Source: Protonemura montana (taxonomy: Eukaryota; Arthropoda; Insecta; Plecoptera; Nemouridae). Taken from it: DNA of 64,000 nt. The position numbers and the translations under genes are program-made. The notes under the pieces are model-generated. The model worked only from the letters and a program-made list of their open reading frames with translations, did no database searches and was not told where the DNA came from. Where the stretch lies: contig CANOQG010000001.1 of NCBI GenBank assembly GCA_947568835.1, positions 372,001 to 436,000 on the forward strand. The letters run 5' to 3'. Below, one piece after another: positions 38,140 through 50,708 of the stretch. Position 1 is the stretch's first letter; every line of letters begins with the position of its first letter.

Positions 38140-40507
38140 CTAAGCCTCGGTAAAAAGACACTCCAGACACTTTTCCCCGCTTGCCAGACTCTCCAGACAG
38201 TCTGCCTTAGAAGCAAGACGCTCCAGACATTCTGCCTCACTTGCTAGACGCTCTAAACACTCTGTCTTAGAAGCAAGACGCTCCAGACACCCTGTCTCGC
38301 TTGCCAGACGCTCCAAACACTCTGTCTTAGAAGCAAGACGCTCCAGACACCCTGTTTGGCATGCCTGACGCTCCAGATACTCTGCTTTGCTTGCCAGACG
38401 CTCCAGACACTCTACCACGCTAGCCAGAAGCTACAGACACTCTACTTTGCTAGGAAGACGCTTTAGACACTCTACCTCGGTAATAAAACGCTCCAGAAAC
38501 TCTGCCTCGCTTGCAAGACGCTCCAGACTATCTGCCTTCCTAGCCAGACTCTTCAGAAGCTCTGCCATGCTAGCAATTCGCTCCAGACACTTTGCCTCAC
38601 TAGCAAGAAGCTCCAGGCACTCTGCTTTGCTTGCCAGACGCTCCAGACACTCATCCATGCTAGCCAGACGCTCCAGACACGCTGCCTCGCTAAAAAGACG
38701 CTTCAGACACTCTGCCTCGCTAACAAGACGCTCTAGACACTCTGCTTTGCTAGCAAGACGTTTCAGACACTCTTCCTCGCTAGCTAGACGCCCCAGACAC
38801 TCTGCCTTGGTAGTAAGATGCTCCAGACTATCTGCCACGCTAGCTAGACGCTCCAGACACTCTGCATTGGTAGTTAGATGCTCCAGACTATCTGCCACGC
38901 TAGCTAGACGCTCCAGACACTCTGCCTTGGTAGTTAGATGCTCCAGACTATCTGACACGCTAGCTAGACGCTCCAGACACTCTGCCTCGCTACCCAGACG
39001 CTCCAGAAACTCTGCATCGCTAGATTGGCGTCAGACACTTTGCCTTGCTAGACAGACGCTCCATACACTCTCGTTTTATTGCAAATCGCTTCAGACACTT
39101 TGCCTCGGTAATATCACGCTCAAGAAACTCTGCCTCGCTAGCAAGACGCTCCAGACACTCTGCCACGCTAGTCAGACGCTCCAGACACTCTGCCTCGCTA
39201 GCAAGACGCTCCAGAATTTCTGCTTAACTATCCAGACGCTCCAGACACTCTGCCATGCTAGCCAGACGCTGCAGACACTCTGATTCGCTACCCAGACGCT
39301 CCAGACACTCTGCTACGCTAGCTAGACGCTCCAGACACTCTGTCTTGCTACCCAGGCGCTCCAGACACTCTGCCTCGCTACCTAGACGCTCCAGACACTC
39401 TGTCTTGCTATCCAGACGCTCCAGACCCTCTGCTTTGCTAGCCAGGCGCTCCAGACACTCTGATTCGCTACCCAGACGCTCCAGACACTTTGCCTAGCTA
39501 CTTAGACACACCAGACACTCTGCTTCGCTAGCTAGACGCTCCAGACACTCTGCCTTGCTACCCAGACCCTCCAGACACTCTGCCTTCCTAGCCGGGTTCT
39601 CCAGACACTCTAACATGCTAGCCAGAGATTTCAGACACTCTGCTACGCTAGCTAGACGCTCCAGACACTCTGTCTTGCTACCCAGGCGCTCCAGACACTC
39701 TGCCTCGCTACCTAGACGCTCCAGACACTCTGTCTTGCTATCCAGACGCTCCAGACCCTCTGCTTTGCTAGCCAGGCGCTCCAGACACTCTGATTCGCTA
39801 CCCAGACGCTCCAGACACTTTGCCTAGCTACTTAGACACACCAGACACTCTGCTTCGCTAGCTAGACGCTCCAGACACTCTGCCTTGCTACCCAGACCCT
39901 CCAGACACTCTGCCTTCCTAGCCGGGTTCTCCAGACACTCTAACATGCTAGCCAGAGATTTCAGACACTCTGCTACGCTAGCTAGACGCTCCAGACACTC
40001 TGCCACGCTAGCAAGACGCTCCAGACACTCTGCCTCGCTACCCAGACGCTCAAGAGACTCTGCCTCGCAAGCCAGGCGCTTTAGACACTCTGCCTCGCTA
40101 GCTACACGCTCCAGACACTCTACCATGCTAGCCAGACGCTATAGACTATCCGCCACGCTAGCCATAGGCTCCAGACACTCTGCCACGCTAGCAAGACGCT
40201 CCAGACACTCAGCTACGCTCGCCGGACGCTCCAGACACTCTGCCTCGCTATTCAGACGCTCCAGTTACTCTACCATGCTAGCTAGACTCTCCAGACACTC
40301 TGCCTCGCTAGCCAGGCGCTCCAGACACTCTGCCTCGCTACCCAGACGCCCCAGACACTCTGCTACGCTAGCTAGACGCTCCAGACACTCTGTCTTGCTA
40401 CCCAGACGCTCCAGACACTCTGCTACGCTAGCTAGACGCTCCAGACACTCTGTCTTGCTACCCAGACGCTCCAGACTCTCTGTCTTGCTAGCTAGTCGCT
40501 CTAGACA
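38140..40507. repeat. HOR copy H14 (2368 bp, class C expanded)
   Basis: Equal to H9/H12 plus 330 bp, because eleven units are tandemly duplicated (about 39332-39661 and 39662-39991). The dimer trio is at 38808-38987. Confidence 0.9.
39332..39991. repeat. 330-bp tandem duplication of eleven units
   Basis: Bases about 39332-39661 and 39662-39991 match at offset 330. They include the gccgggttctcc unit and the cttagacacacc unit. H9 and H12 have one copy. The edges cannot be fixed exactly because flanking units are alike. Confidence 0.88.
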
Positions 40508-41945
40508 CTAAGCCTCGGTAAAAAGACACTCCAGACACTTTTCCCCGCTTGCCAGACTCTCCAGACAGTCTGCCTTAGAAGCAGGACGCTCCAGACATTC
40601 TGCCTCACTTGCTAGACGCTCTAAACACTCAGTCTTAGAAGCAAGACGCTCCAGACACCCTGTCTCGCTTGCCAGACGCTCCAAACACTCTGTCTTAGAA
40701 GCAAGACGCTCCAGACACCCTGTTTGGCATGCCTGACGCTCCAGGCACTCTGCTATGCTTGCCAGACGCTCCAGACACTCATCCATGCTAGCCAGACGCT
40801 CCAGACACGCTGCCTCGCTAAAAAGACGCTTCAGACACTCTGCCTCGCTAACAAGACGCTCTAGACACTCTGCTTTGCTAGCAAGACGTTTCAGACACTC
40901 TTCCTCGCTAGCTAGACGCCCCAGACACTCTGCCTTGGTAGTAAGATGCTCCAGACTATCTGCCACGCTAGCTAGACGCTCCAGACACTCTGCATTGGTA
41001 GTTAGATGCTCCAGACTATCTGCCACGCTAGCTAGACGCTCCAGACACTCTGCCTTGGTAGTTAGATGCTCCAGACTTTTTGCCACGCTAGCTAGACGCT
41101 CCAGACACTCTGCCTCGCTACCCAGACGCTCCAGAAACTCTGCCTCGCTAGATTGGCGTCAGACACTTTGCCTTGCTAGACAGACGCTCCATACACTCTC
41201 GTTTTATTGCAAATCGCTTCAGACACTTTGCCTCGGTAATATCACGCTCAAGAAACTCTGCCTCGCTAGCAAGACGCTCCAGACACTCAGCCACGCTAGT
41301 CAGACGCTCCAGACACTCTGCCTCGCTAGCAAGACGCTCCAGAATTTCTGCTTAACTATCCAGACGCTCCAGACACTCTGCCATGCTAGCCAGACGCTGC
41401 AGACACTCTGCCTCACTAGCAAAAAGCTCCAGACACTCTGTCTTGCTATCCAGACGCTCCAGACCCTCTGCTTCGCTAGCCAGGCGCTCCAGACACTCTG
41501 ATTCGCTACCCAGACGCTCCAGACACTCTGCTACGCTAGCTAGACGCTCCAGACACTCTGTCTTGCTACCCAGACGCTCCAGACTATCTGCCACGCTAGC
41601 CAGTGGCTCCAGATTATCTGCCACGCTAGCCAGAGGCTCCAGACACTCTGCTACGCTAGCTAGACGCTCCAGACACTCTGCTACGCTAGCCAGCCGCTCC
41701 AGACACTCTGCCATGCTAGCCCGACGTTTCAGACTTACTGCCACGCGAGCCAGAGGTTTCAGACACTCTGCTACGCTAGCTAGACTCTCCAGACTCTCTG
41801 CCTCGCTAGCTAGACGCTCCAGACACTCTGCCTTGCTACCCAGACCCTCCAGACACTCTGCCTCGCTAGCCAGGCGCTCCAGACACGCTGCCTCGCTACC
41901 CAGACGCTCCAGACTCTCTGTCTTGCTAGCTAGTCGCTCTAGACA
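40508..41945. repeat. HOR copy H15 (1438 bp, class D expanded)
   Basis: Equal to H7/H10 plus five units (150 bp), which are the extra dimers at about 40936-41115. The tail matches H7 and H10. Its length happens to equal that of H6, but the composition differs. Confidence 0.88.
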
Positions 41946-44346
41946 CTAAGCCTCGGTAAAAAGACACTCCAGACACTTTTCCCCGCTTGCCAGACTCTCC
42001 AGACAGTCTGCCTTAGAAGCAAGACGCTCCAGACATTCTGCCTCACTTGCTAGACGCTCTAAACACTCTGTCTTAGAAGCAAGACGCTCCAGAATTTCTG
42101 CTTAACTATCCAGACGCTCCAGACACTCTGCCATGCTAGCCAGACGCTGCAGACACTCTGCCATGCTAGCCAGAGATTTCAGACACTCTGCTACGCTAGC
42201 TAGACGCTCCAGACACTCTGCCACGCTAGCTAGAAGCTCCAGACACTCTGCCTTGCTACTTAGACCCTTCAGACACTCTGCCTCGCTAGCCAGGCGCTCC
42301 AGACACTCTGCCTCGCTACCCAGACGCTCCAGACTATCTGCCACGCTAGCCAGTGGCTCCAGAATATTTGCCACGCTAGCGAGAGGCTCCAGACACTCTG
42401 CCACGCTAGCTGGACGCTCCAGACACTCTGCATCGCTAACCAGGCGCTCCAGACACTCTGCCTCGCTATCCAGACGCTCCAGACACTCTGCCTCGCTACC
42501 CAGACGCTCCAGACACTCTGCCTCCCTAGCCAGCCGCTCCAGACACTCTGCCATGCTAGCCAGAGATTTCAGACACTCTGCTACGCTAGCTAGACGCTCC
42601 AGACACTCTGCCACGCTAGCTAGACGCTCTAGACACTCTGCCTTGCTACCCAGACCCTCCAGACACTCTGCCCCGCTAGCCAGGCGCTCCAGACACTCTG
42701 CCTCGCTACCCAGACGCTCCAGACACTCTGCCTCGCTAGCCAGGCGCTCCAGACACTCTGCCTCGCTATTAGACGCTTCAGACTATCTGCCACGCTAGCC
42801 AGTTGCTCCAGACACTCTGCCACGCTAGCTAGACGCTCCAGGCACTCTGCCTCGCTACTAAGACGCTCCAGACACTCTGCCTCGCTAGCGAGGCATTCCA
42901 GACACTCTGGTTCGCTACTCAGACGCTCCAGACACTCTGCCACGCTAGCTAGACGCTCCAGACACTCTGCCACGCTAGCCAGACGCTCCAGACACTCTGA
43001 TTCGCTACCCAGACGTTCCAGACACTTTCCCTCGCTCCCCAGACGCTCCAGACACTCTGCTTTGCTAGCCAGCCGCTTTAGACACTCTGCCACGCTAGCC
43101 AAACGCTCCAGACACTTTGCTACGCTAGCCAGACGCTCCAGACACTCTGATTCGCTACCCAGACGTTCCAGACACTTTGCCTTGCCACCCAGACGCTCCA
43201 GACACTCTGCCTCGCTAGCCAGGCGCTTCAGAAGCTCTGCCTCGCTAGCCAGGCGCTCCAGACACTCTGCCATGCTAGCCAGACGTTCCAGACACACTGC
43301 CTCGCTTGCCAGGCACTCAAAACACTCTGACTCGCTAGCCAGGCGCTCCATACCTTCTTCCTTGCTAGCCTTTCGTTCCAGACTTTCTGCCTCGCTAGCA
43401 AGACGCTCAAGACACAAACTGCCTCGCTTGCCAGGCGCTCCAGACACTCTGCCTCGCTACCCAGACGCCCCAGACACTTTGCCTCGCTATCCAGACGCTC
43501 CAGAGACTCTGCCTCGCTAGCCAGGCGCTTCAGACACTCTGCCTCGCTAGCTAGACGCTCCAGACACTCTGCCATGCTAGCCAGACGCTATAGACTATAT
43601 GCCACGCTAGCCAGTGGCTCCAGACTATCTGCCACGCTAGCCAGAGGCTCCAGACACTCTGCCATGCTAGCCAGACGCTTCAGACTTTCTGCCACGCTAG
43701 CCAAACGCTCCAGACACTCTGCCACGCTAGCCAGACGCTCCAGACACTCTGATTCGCTACCTAGACGTTCCAGACACTTTGCCTTGCTACTGAGACGCTC
43801 CAGACTATCTGCCACGCTAGCCAGTGGCTCCAGATTATCTGCCACGCTAGCCAGAGGCTCCAGACACTCTGCCACGCTAGCAAGACGCTCCAGACACTCT
43901 GCCTCGCTAGCCAGGCGCTCCAGACACTCTGCCTTGCTACCCAAAATCTCCAGACACTCTGCCTCGCTAGCCAGCCGCTCCAGACACTCTGCCATGCTAG
44001 CCAGAGATTTCAGACACTCTGCCTCGCTAGCCAGGCGCTCCAGACACTCTGCCTCGCTACCCAGACGCTCTAGACACTCTGCCTCGCTAGCCAGACCCTC
44101 CAGACACTCTACCTCGCTAGCCAGGCGCTCCAGACACGCTGCCTCGCTACCCAGACGCTCCAGACTATCTGCCACGCTAGCCAGTGGCTCCAGATTATCT
44201 GCCACGCTAGCCAGAGGCTCCAGGCACTCTGCTACGCTAGCTAGACGCTCCAGACACTCTGCCTCGCTAGCCAGGCGCTCCAGACACGCTGCCTCGCTAC
44301 CCAGACGCTCCAGACTCTCTGTCTTGCTAGCTAGTCGCTCTAGACA
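41946..44346. repeat. HOR copy H16 (2401 bp, deletion fusion)
   Basis: Only about 145 bp of head remain. At about 42091 the sequence jumps from the anchor region to gaatttctgcttaac. From there to the next anchor it repeats 35884-38139 (offset 6207), including the 1-bp deletion (42765). Length 80 x 30 plus 1 fits one 32-bp unit and that deletion, with the 28-bp unit lost. Confidence 0.88.
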
Positions 44347-47108
44347 CTAAGCCTCGGTAAAAAGACACTCCAGACACTTTTCCCCGCTTGCCAGACTCTC
44401 CAGACAGTCTGCCTTAGAAGCAAGACGCTCCAGACATTCTGCCTCACTTGCTAGACGCTCTAAACACTCTGTCTTAGAAGCAAGACGCTCCAGACACCCT
44501 GTCTCGCTTGCCAGACGCTCCAAACACTCTGTCTTAGAAGCAAGACGCTCCAGACACCCTGTTTGGCATGCCTGACGCTCCAGATACTCTGCTTTGCTTG
44601 CCAGACGCTCCAGACACTCTACCACGCTAGCCAGAAGCTACAGACACTGCCACGCTAGCCAAACGCTCCAGACACTTTGCTACGCTAGCCAGACGCTCCA
44701 GACACTCTGATTCGCTACCCAGACGTTCCAGACACTTTGCCTTGCCACCCAGACGCTCCAGACACTCTGCCTCGCTAGCCAGGCGCTTCAGAAGCTCTGC
44801 CTCGCTAGCCAGGCGCTCCAGACACTCTGCCATGCTAGCCAGACGTTCCAGACACACTGCCTCGCTTGCCAGGCACTCAAATCACTCTGACTCGGTAGCC
44901 AGGCGCTCCATACCTTCTTCCTTGCTAGCCTTTCGTTCCAGACTTTCTGCCTCGCTAGCAAGACGCTCAAGACACAAACTGCCTCGCTTTCCAGGCGCTC
45001 CAGACACTCTGCCTCGCTACCCAGACGCTCCAGACACTTTGCCTCGCTATCCAGACGCTCCAGAGACTCTGCCTCGCTAGCTAGACGCTCCAGACACTCT
45101 GCCATGCTAGCCAGACGCTATAGACTATATGCCACGCTAGCCAGTGGCTCCAGACTATCTGCCACGCTAGCCAGAGGCTCCAGACACTCTGCCATGCTAG
45201 CCAGACGCTTCAGACTTTCTGCCACGCTAGCCAAACGCTCCAGACACTCTGCCACGCTAGCCAGACGCTCCAGACACTCTGATTCGCTACCTAGACGTTC
45301 CAGACACTTTGCCTTGCTACTGAGACGCTCCAGACTATCTGCCACGCTAGCCAGTGGCTCCAGATTATCTGCCACGCTAGCCAGAGGCTCCAGACACTCT
45401 GCCACGCTAGCAAGACGCTCCAGACACTCTGCCTCGCTAGCCAGGCGCTCCAGACACTCTGCCTTGCTACCCAAAATCTCCAGACACTCTGCCTCGCTAG
45501 CCAGCCGCTCCAGACACTCTGCCATGCTAGCCAGAGATTTCAGACACTCTGCCACGCTAGCTAGACGCTTCAGACACTCTGCCACGCTAGCCAGACGCTC
45601 CAGACACTCTGATTCGCTACCCAGACGTTCCAGACACTTTCCCTCGCTCCCCAGACGCTCCAGACACTCTGCTTTGCTAGCCAGCCGCTTTAGACACTCT
45701 GCCACGCTAGCCAAACGCTCCAGACACTTTGCTACGCTAGCCAGACGCTCCAGACACTCTGATTCGCTACCCAGACGTTCCAGACACTTTTCCTTGCCAC
45801 CCAGACGCTCCAGACACTCTGCCTCGCTAGCCAGGCGCTTCAGAAGCTCTGCCTCGCTAGCCAGGCGCTCCAGACACTCTGCCATGCTAGCCAGACGTTC
45901 CAGACACACTGCCTCGCTTGCCAGGCACTCAAAACACTCTGACTCGCTAGCCAGGCGCTCCATACCTTCTTCCTTGCTAGCCTTTCGTTCCAGACTTTCT
46001 GCCTCGCTAGCAAGACGCTCAAGACACAAACTGCCTCGCTTGCCAGGCGCTCCAGACACTCTGCCTCGCTACCCAGACGCTCCAGACACTTTGCCTCGCT
46101 ATCCAGACGCTCCAGAGACTCTGCCTCGCTAGCCAGGCGCTTCAGACACTCTGCCTCGCTAGCTAGACGCTCCAGACACTCTGCCATGCTAGCCAGACGC
46201 TATAGACTATATGCCACGCTAGCCAGTGGCTCCAGACTATCTGCCACGCTAGCCAGAGGCTCCAGACACTCTGCCATGCTAGCCAGACGCTTCAGACTTT
46301 CTGCCACGCTAGCCAAACGCTCCAGACACTCTGCCACGCTAGCCAGACGCTCCAGACACTCTGATTCGCTACCTAGACGTTCCAGACACTTTGCCTTGCT
46401 ACTGAGACGCTCCAGACTATCTGCCACGCTAGCCAGTGGCTCCAGATTATCTGCCACGCTAGCCAGAGGCTCCAGACACTCTGCCACGCTAGCAAGACGC
46501 TCCAGACACTCTGCCTCGCTAGCCAGGCGCTCCAGACACTCTGCCTTGCTACCCAAAATCTCCAGACACTCTGCCTCGCTAGCCAGCCGCTCCAGACACT
46601 CTGCCATGCTAGCCAGAGATTTCAGACACTCTGCCTCGCTAGCCAGGCGCTCCAGACACTCTGCCTCGCTACCCAGACGCTCTAGACACTCTGCCTCGCT
46701 AGCCAGCCGCTCCAGACACTCTGCCATGACAGCCAGACGTTTCAGACTTACTGCCACGCTAGCCAGAGGTTTCAGACACTCTGCTACGCTAGCTAGACTC
46801 TCCAGACTCTCTGCCTTGCTAGCTAGATGCTCCAGACACTCTGCCTTGCTACCCAGACCCTCCAGACACTCTACCTCGCTAGCCAGGCGCTCCAGACACG
46901 CTGCCTCGCTACCCAGACGCTCCAGACTATCTGCCACGCTAGCCAGTGGCTCCAGATTATCTGCCACGCTAGCCAGAGGCTCCAGACACTCTGCTACGCT
47001 AGCTAGACGCTCCAGACACTCTGCCTCGCTAGCCAGGCGCTCCAGACACGCTGCCTCGCTACCCAGACGCTCCAGACTCTCTGTCTTGCTAGCTAGTCGC
47101 TCTAGACA
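44347..47108. repeat. HOR copy H17 (2762 bp, triple mosaic)
   Basis: The head (44347-44645) repeats 38140-38438. It then joins, off register, an H18-type tail at about 44649 and, at about 45541, a block matching 3404-4971. Two 32-bp units (near 44967 and 46017) and one 28-bp junction unit explain 92 x 30 plus 2. Confidence 0.88.
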
Positions 47109-50100
47109 CTAAGCCTCGGTAAAAAGACACTCCAGACACTTTTCCCCGCTTGCCAGACTCTCCAGACAGTCTGCCTTAGAAGCAAGACGCTCCAGACATT
47201 CTGCCTCACTTGCTAGACGCTCTAAACACTCTGTCTTAGAAGCAAGACGCTCCAGACACCCTGTCTCGCTTGCCAGACGCTCCAAACACTCTGTCTTAGA
47301 AGCAAGACGCTCCAGACACCCTGTTTGGCATGCCTGACGCTCCAGATACTCTGCTTTGCTTGCCAGACGCTCCAGACACTCTACCACGCTAGCCAGAAGC
47401 TACAGACACTCTACTTTGCTAGGAAGACGCTTTAGACACTCTACCTCGGTAATAAAACGCTCCAGAAACTCTGCCTCGCTTGCAAGACGCTCCAGACTAT
47501 CTGCCTTCCTAGCCAGACTCTTCAGAAGCTCTGCCATGCTAGCAATTCGCTCCAGACACTTTGCCTCACTAGCAAGAAGCTCCAGGCACTCTGCTTTGCT
47601 TGCCAGACGCTCCAGACACTCATCCATGCTAGCCAGACGCTCCAGACACGCTGCCTCGCTAAAAAGACGCTTCAGACACTCTGCCTCGCTAACAAGACGC
47701 TCTAGACACTCTGCTTTGCTAGCAAGACGTTTCAGACACTCTTCCTCGCTAGCTAGACGCCCCAGACACTCTGCCTTGGAAGTAAGATGCTCCAGACTAT
47801 CTGCCACGCTAGCTAGACGCTCCAGACACTTTGCATTGGTAGTTAGATGCTCCAGACTATCTGCCACGCTAGCTAGACGCTCCAGACACTCTGCCTCGCT
47901 ACCCAGACGCTCCAGAAACTCTGCCTCGCTAGATTGGCGTCAGACACTTTGCCTTGCTAGACAGACGCTCCATACACTCTCGTTTTATTGCAAATCGCTT
48001 CAGACACTTTGCCTCGGTAATAACACGCTCAAAAAACTCTGCCTCGCTAGCAAGACGCTCCAGACACTCTGCTTAACTATCCAGACGCTCCAGACACTCT
48101 GCCATGCTAGCCAGACGCTGCAGACACTCTGCCTCACTAGCAAAAAGCTCCAGACACTCTGCATCGCTACCCAGGCGCTCCAGACGCTTTGCTTTAATAT
48201 TTTAATGCTTTAAACACTCTGCTACGCTAGCCAGTGGCTCCAGACACTCTGCCACGCTAGCTTGACGCTCTAGGCACTCTGCCTCGCTATTTAGACGCTC
48301 CAGAAACTCTGCCTCGCTAGCCAGGCACTCCAGACACTCTGGCTCGCTACCAGGACGCTCCAGACACTCTGCCTTCCTAGCCAGCCGCTCCAGACACTCT
48401 GCCATGCTAGCCAGAGATTTCAGACACTCTGCTACGCTAGCTAGACGCTCCAGACACTCTGCCACGCTAGCTAGAAGCTCCAGACACTCTGCCTTGCTAC
48501 TTAGACCCTTCAGACACTCTGCCTCGCTAGCCAGGCGCTCCAGACACTCTGCCTCGCTACCCAGACGCTCCAGACTATCTGCCACGCTAGCCAGTGGCTC
48601 CAGAATATTTGCCACGCTAGCCAGAGGCTCCAGACACTCTGCCACGCTAGCTAGACGCTCCAGACACTCTGCATCGCTAACCAGGCGCTCCAGACACTCT
48701 GCCTCGCTATCCAGACGCTCCAGACACTCTGCCTCGCTACCCAGACGCTCCAGACACTCTGCCTCCCTAGCCAGCCACTCCAGACACTCTGCCATGCTAG
48801 CCAGAGATTTCAGACACTCTGCTACGCTAGCTAGACGCTCCAGACACTCTGCCACGCTAGCTAGACGCTCCAGACACTCTGCCTTGCTACCCAGACCCTC
48901 CAGACACTCTGCCCCGCTAGCCAGGCGCTCCAGACACTCTGCCTCGCTACCCAGACGCTCCAGACACTCTGCCTCGCTAGCCAGGCGCTCCAGACACTCT
49001 GCCTCGCTACCTAGACGCTTCAGACTATCTGCCACGCTAGCCAGTTGCTCCAGACACTCTGCCACGCTAGCTAGACGCTCCAGGCACTCTGCCTCGCTAC
49101 TAAGACGCTCCAGACACTCTGCCTCGCTAGCGAGGCATTCCAGCCACTCTGGTTCGCTACTCAGACGCTCCATACACTCTGCCACGCTAGCTAGACGCTC
49201 CAGACACTCTGCCACGCTAGCCAGACGCTCCAGACACTCTGATTCGCTACCCAGACGTTCCAGACACTTTCCCCCGCTCCCCAGACGCTCCAGACACTCT
49301 GCCTCGCTAGCCAGCCGCTTTAGACACTCTGCCACGCTAGCCAAACGCTCCAGACACTTTGCTACGCTAGCCAGACGCTCCAGACACTCTGATTCGCTAC
49401 CCAGACGTTCCAGACACTTTGCCTTGCCACCCAGACGCTCCAGACACTCTGCCTCGCTAGCCAGGCGCTTCAGAAGCTCTGCCTCGCTAGCCAGGCGCTC
49501 CAGACACTCTGCCATGCTAGCCAGACGTTCCAGACACACTGCCTCGCTTGCCAGGCACTCAAATCACTCTGACTCGCTAGCCAGGCGCTCCATACCTTCT
49601 TCCTTGCTAGCCTTTCGTTCCAGACTTTCTGCCTCGCTAGCAAGACGCTCAAGACACAAACTGCCTCGCTTTCCAGGCGCTCCAGACACTCTGCCTCGCT
49701 ACCCAGACGCTCCAGACACTTTGCCTCGCTATCCAGACGCTCCAGAGACTCTGCCTCGCTAGCTAGACGCTCCAGACACTCTGCCATGCTAGCCAGACGC
49801 TATAGACTATATGCCACGCTAGCCAGTGGCTCCAGACTATCTGCCACGCTAGCCAGAGGCTCCAGACACTCTGCCATGCTAGCCAGACGCTTCAGACTTT
49901 CTGCCACGCTAGCCAAACGCTCCAGACACTCTGCCACGCTAGCCAGACGCTCCAGACACTCTGATTCGCTACCTAGACGTTCCAGACACTTTGCCTTGCT
50001 ACTGAGACGCTCCAGACTATCTGCCACGCTAGCCAGTGGCTCCAGATTATCTGCCACGCTAGCCAGAGGCTCCAGACACTCTGCCACGCTAGCAAGACGC

Positions 50101-50708
50101 TCCAGACACTCTGCCTCGCTAGCCAGGCGCTCCAGACACTCTGCCTTGCTACCCAAAATCTCCAGACACTCTGCCTCGCTAGCCAGCCGCTCCAGACACT
50201 CTGCCATGCTAGCCAGAGATTTCAGACACTCTGCCTCGCTAGCCAGGCGCTCCAGACACTCTGCCTCGCTACCCAGACGCTCTAGACACTCTGCCTCGCT
50301 AGCCAGCCGCTCCAGACACTCTGCCATGACAGCTAGACGTTTCAGACTTACTGCCACGCTAGCCAGAGGTTTCAGACACTCTGCTACGCTAGCTAGACTC
50401 TCTAGACTCTCTGCCTTGCTAGCTAGATGCTCCAGACACTCTGCCTTGCTACCCAGACCCTCCAGACACTCTACCTCGCTAGCCAGGCGCTCCAGACACG
50501 CTGCCTCGCTACCCAGACGCTCCAGACTATCTGCCACGCTAGCCAGTGGCTCCAGATTATCTGCCACGCTAGCCAGAGGCTCCAGACACTCTGCTACGCT
50601 AGCTAGACGCTCCAGACACTCTGCCTCGCTAGCCAGGCGCTCCAGACACGCTGCCTCGCTACCCAGACGCTCCTGACTCTCTGTCTTGCTAGCTAGTCGC
50701 TCTAGACA
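47109..50708. repeat. HOR copy H18 (3600 bp, class A)
   Basis: Same length and order as H4 (offset 34997), including the extra 30-bp unit and the cgctcctgac tail variant near 50669. It lacks some H4 private changes, for example H4's ccccg near 13616. Confidence 0.9.
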
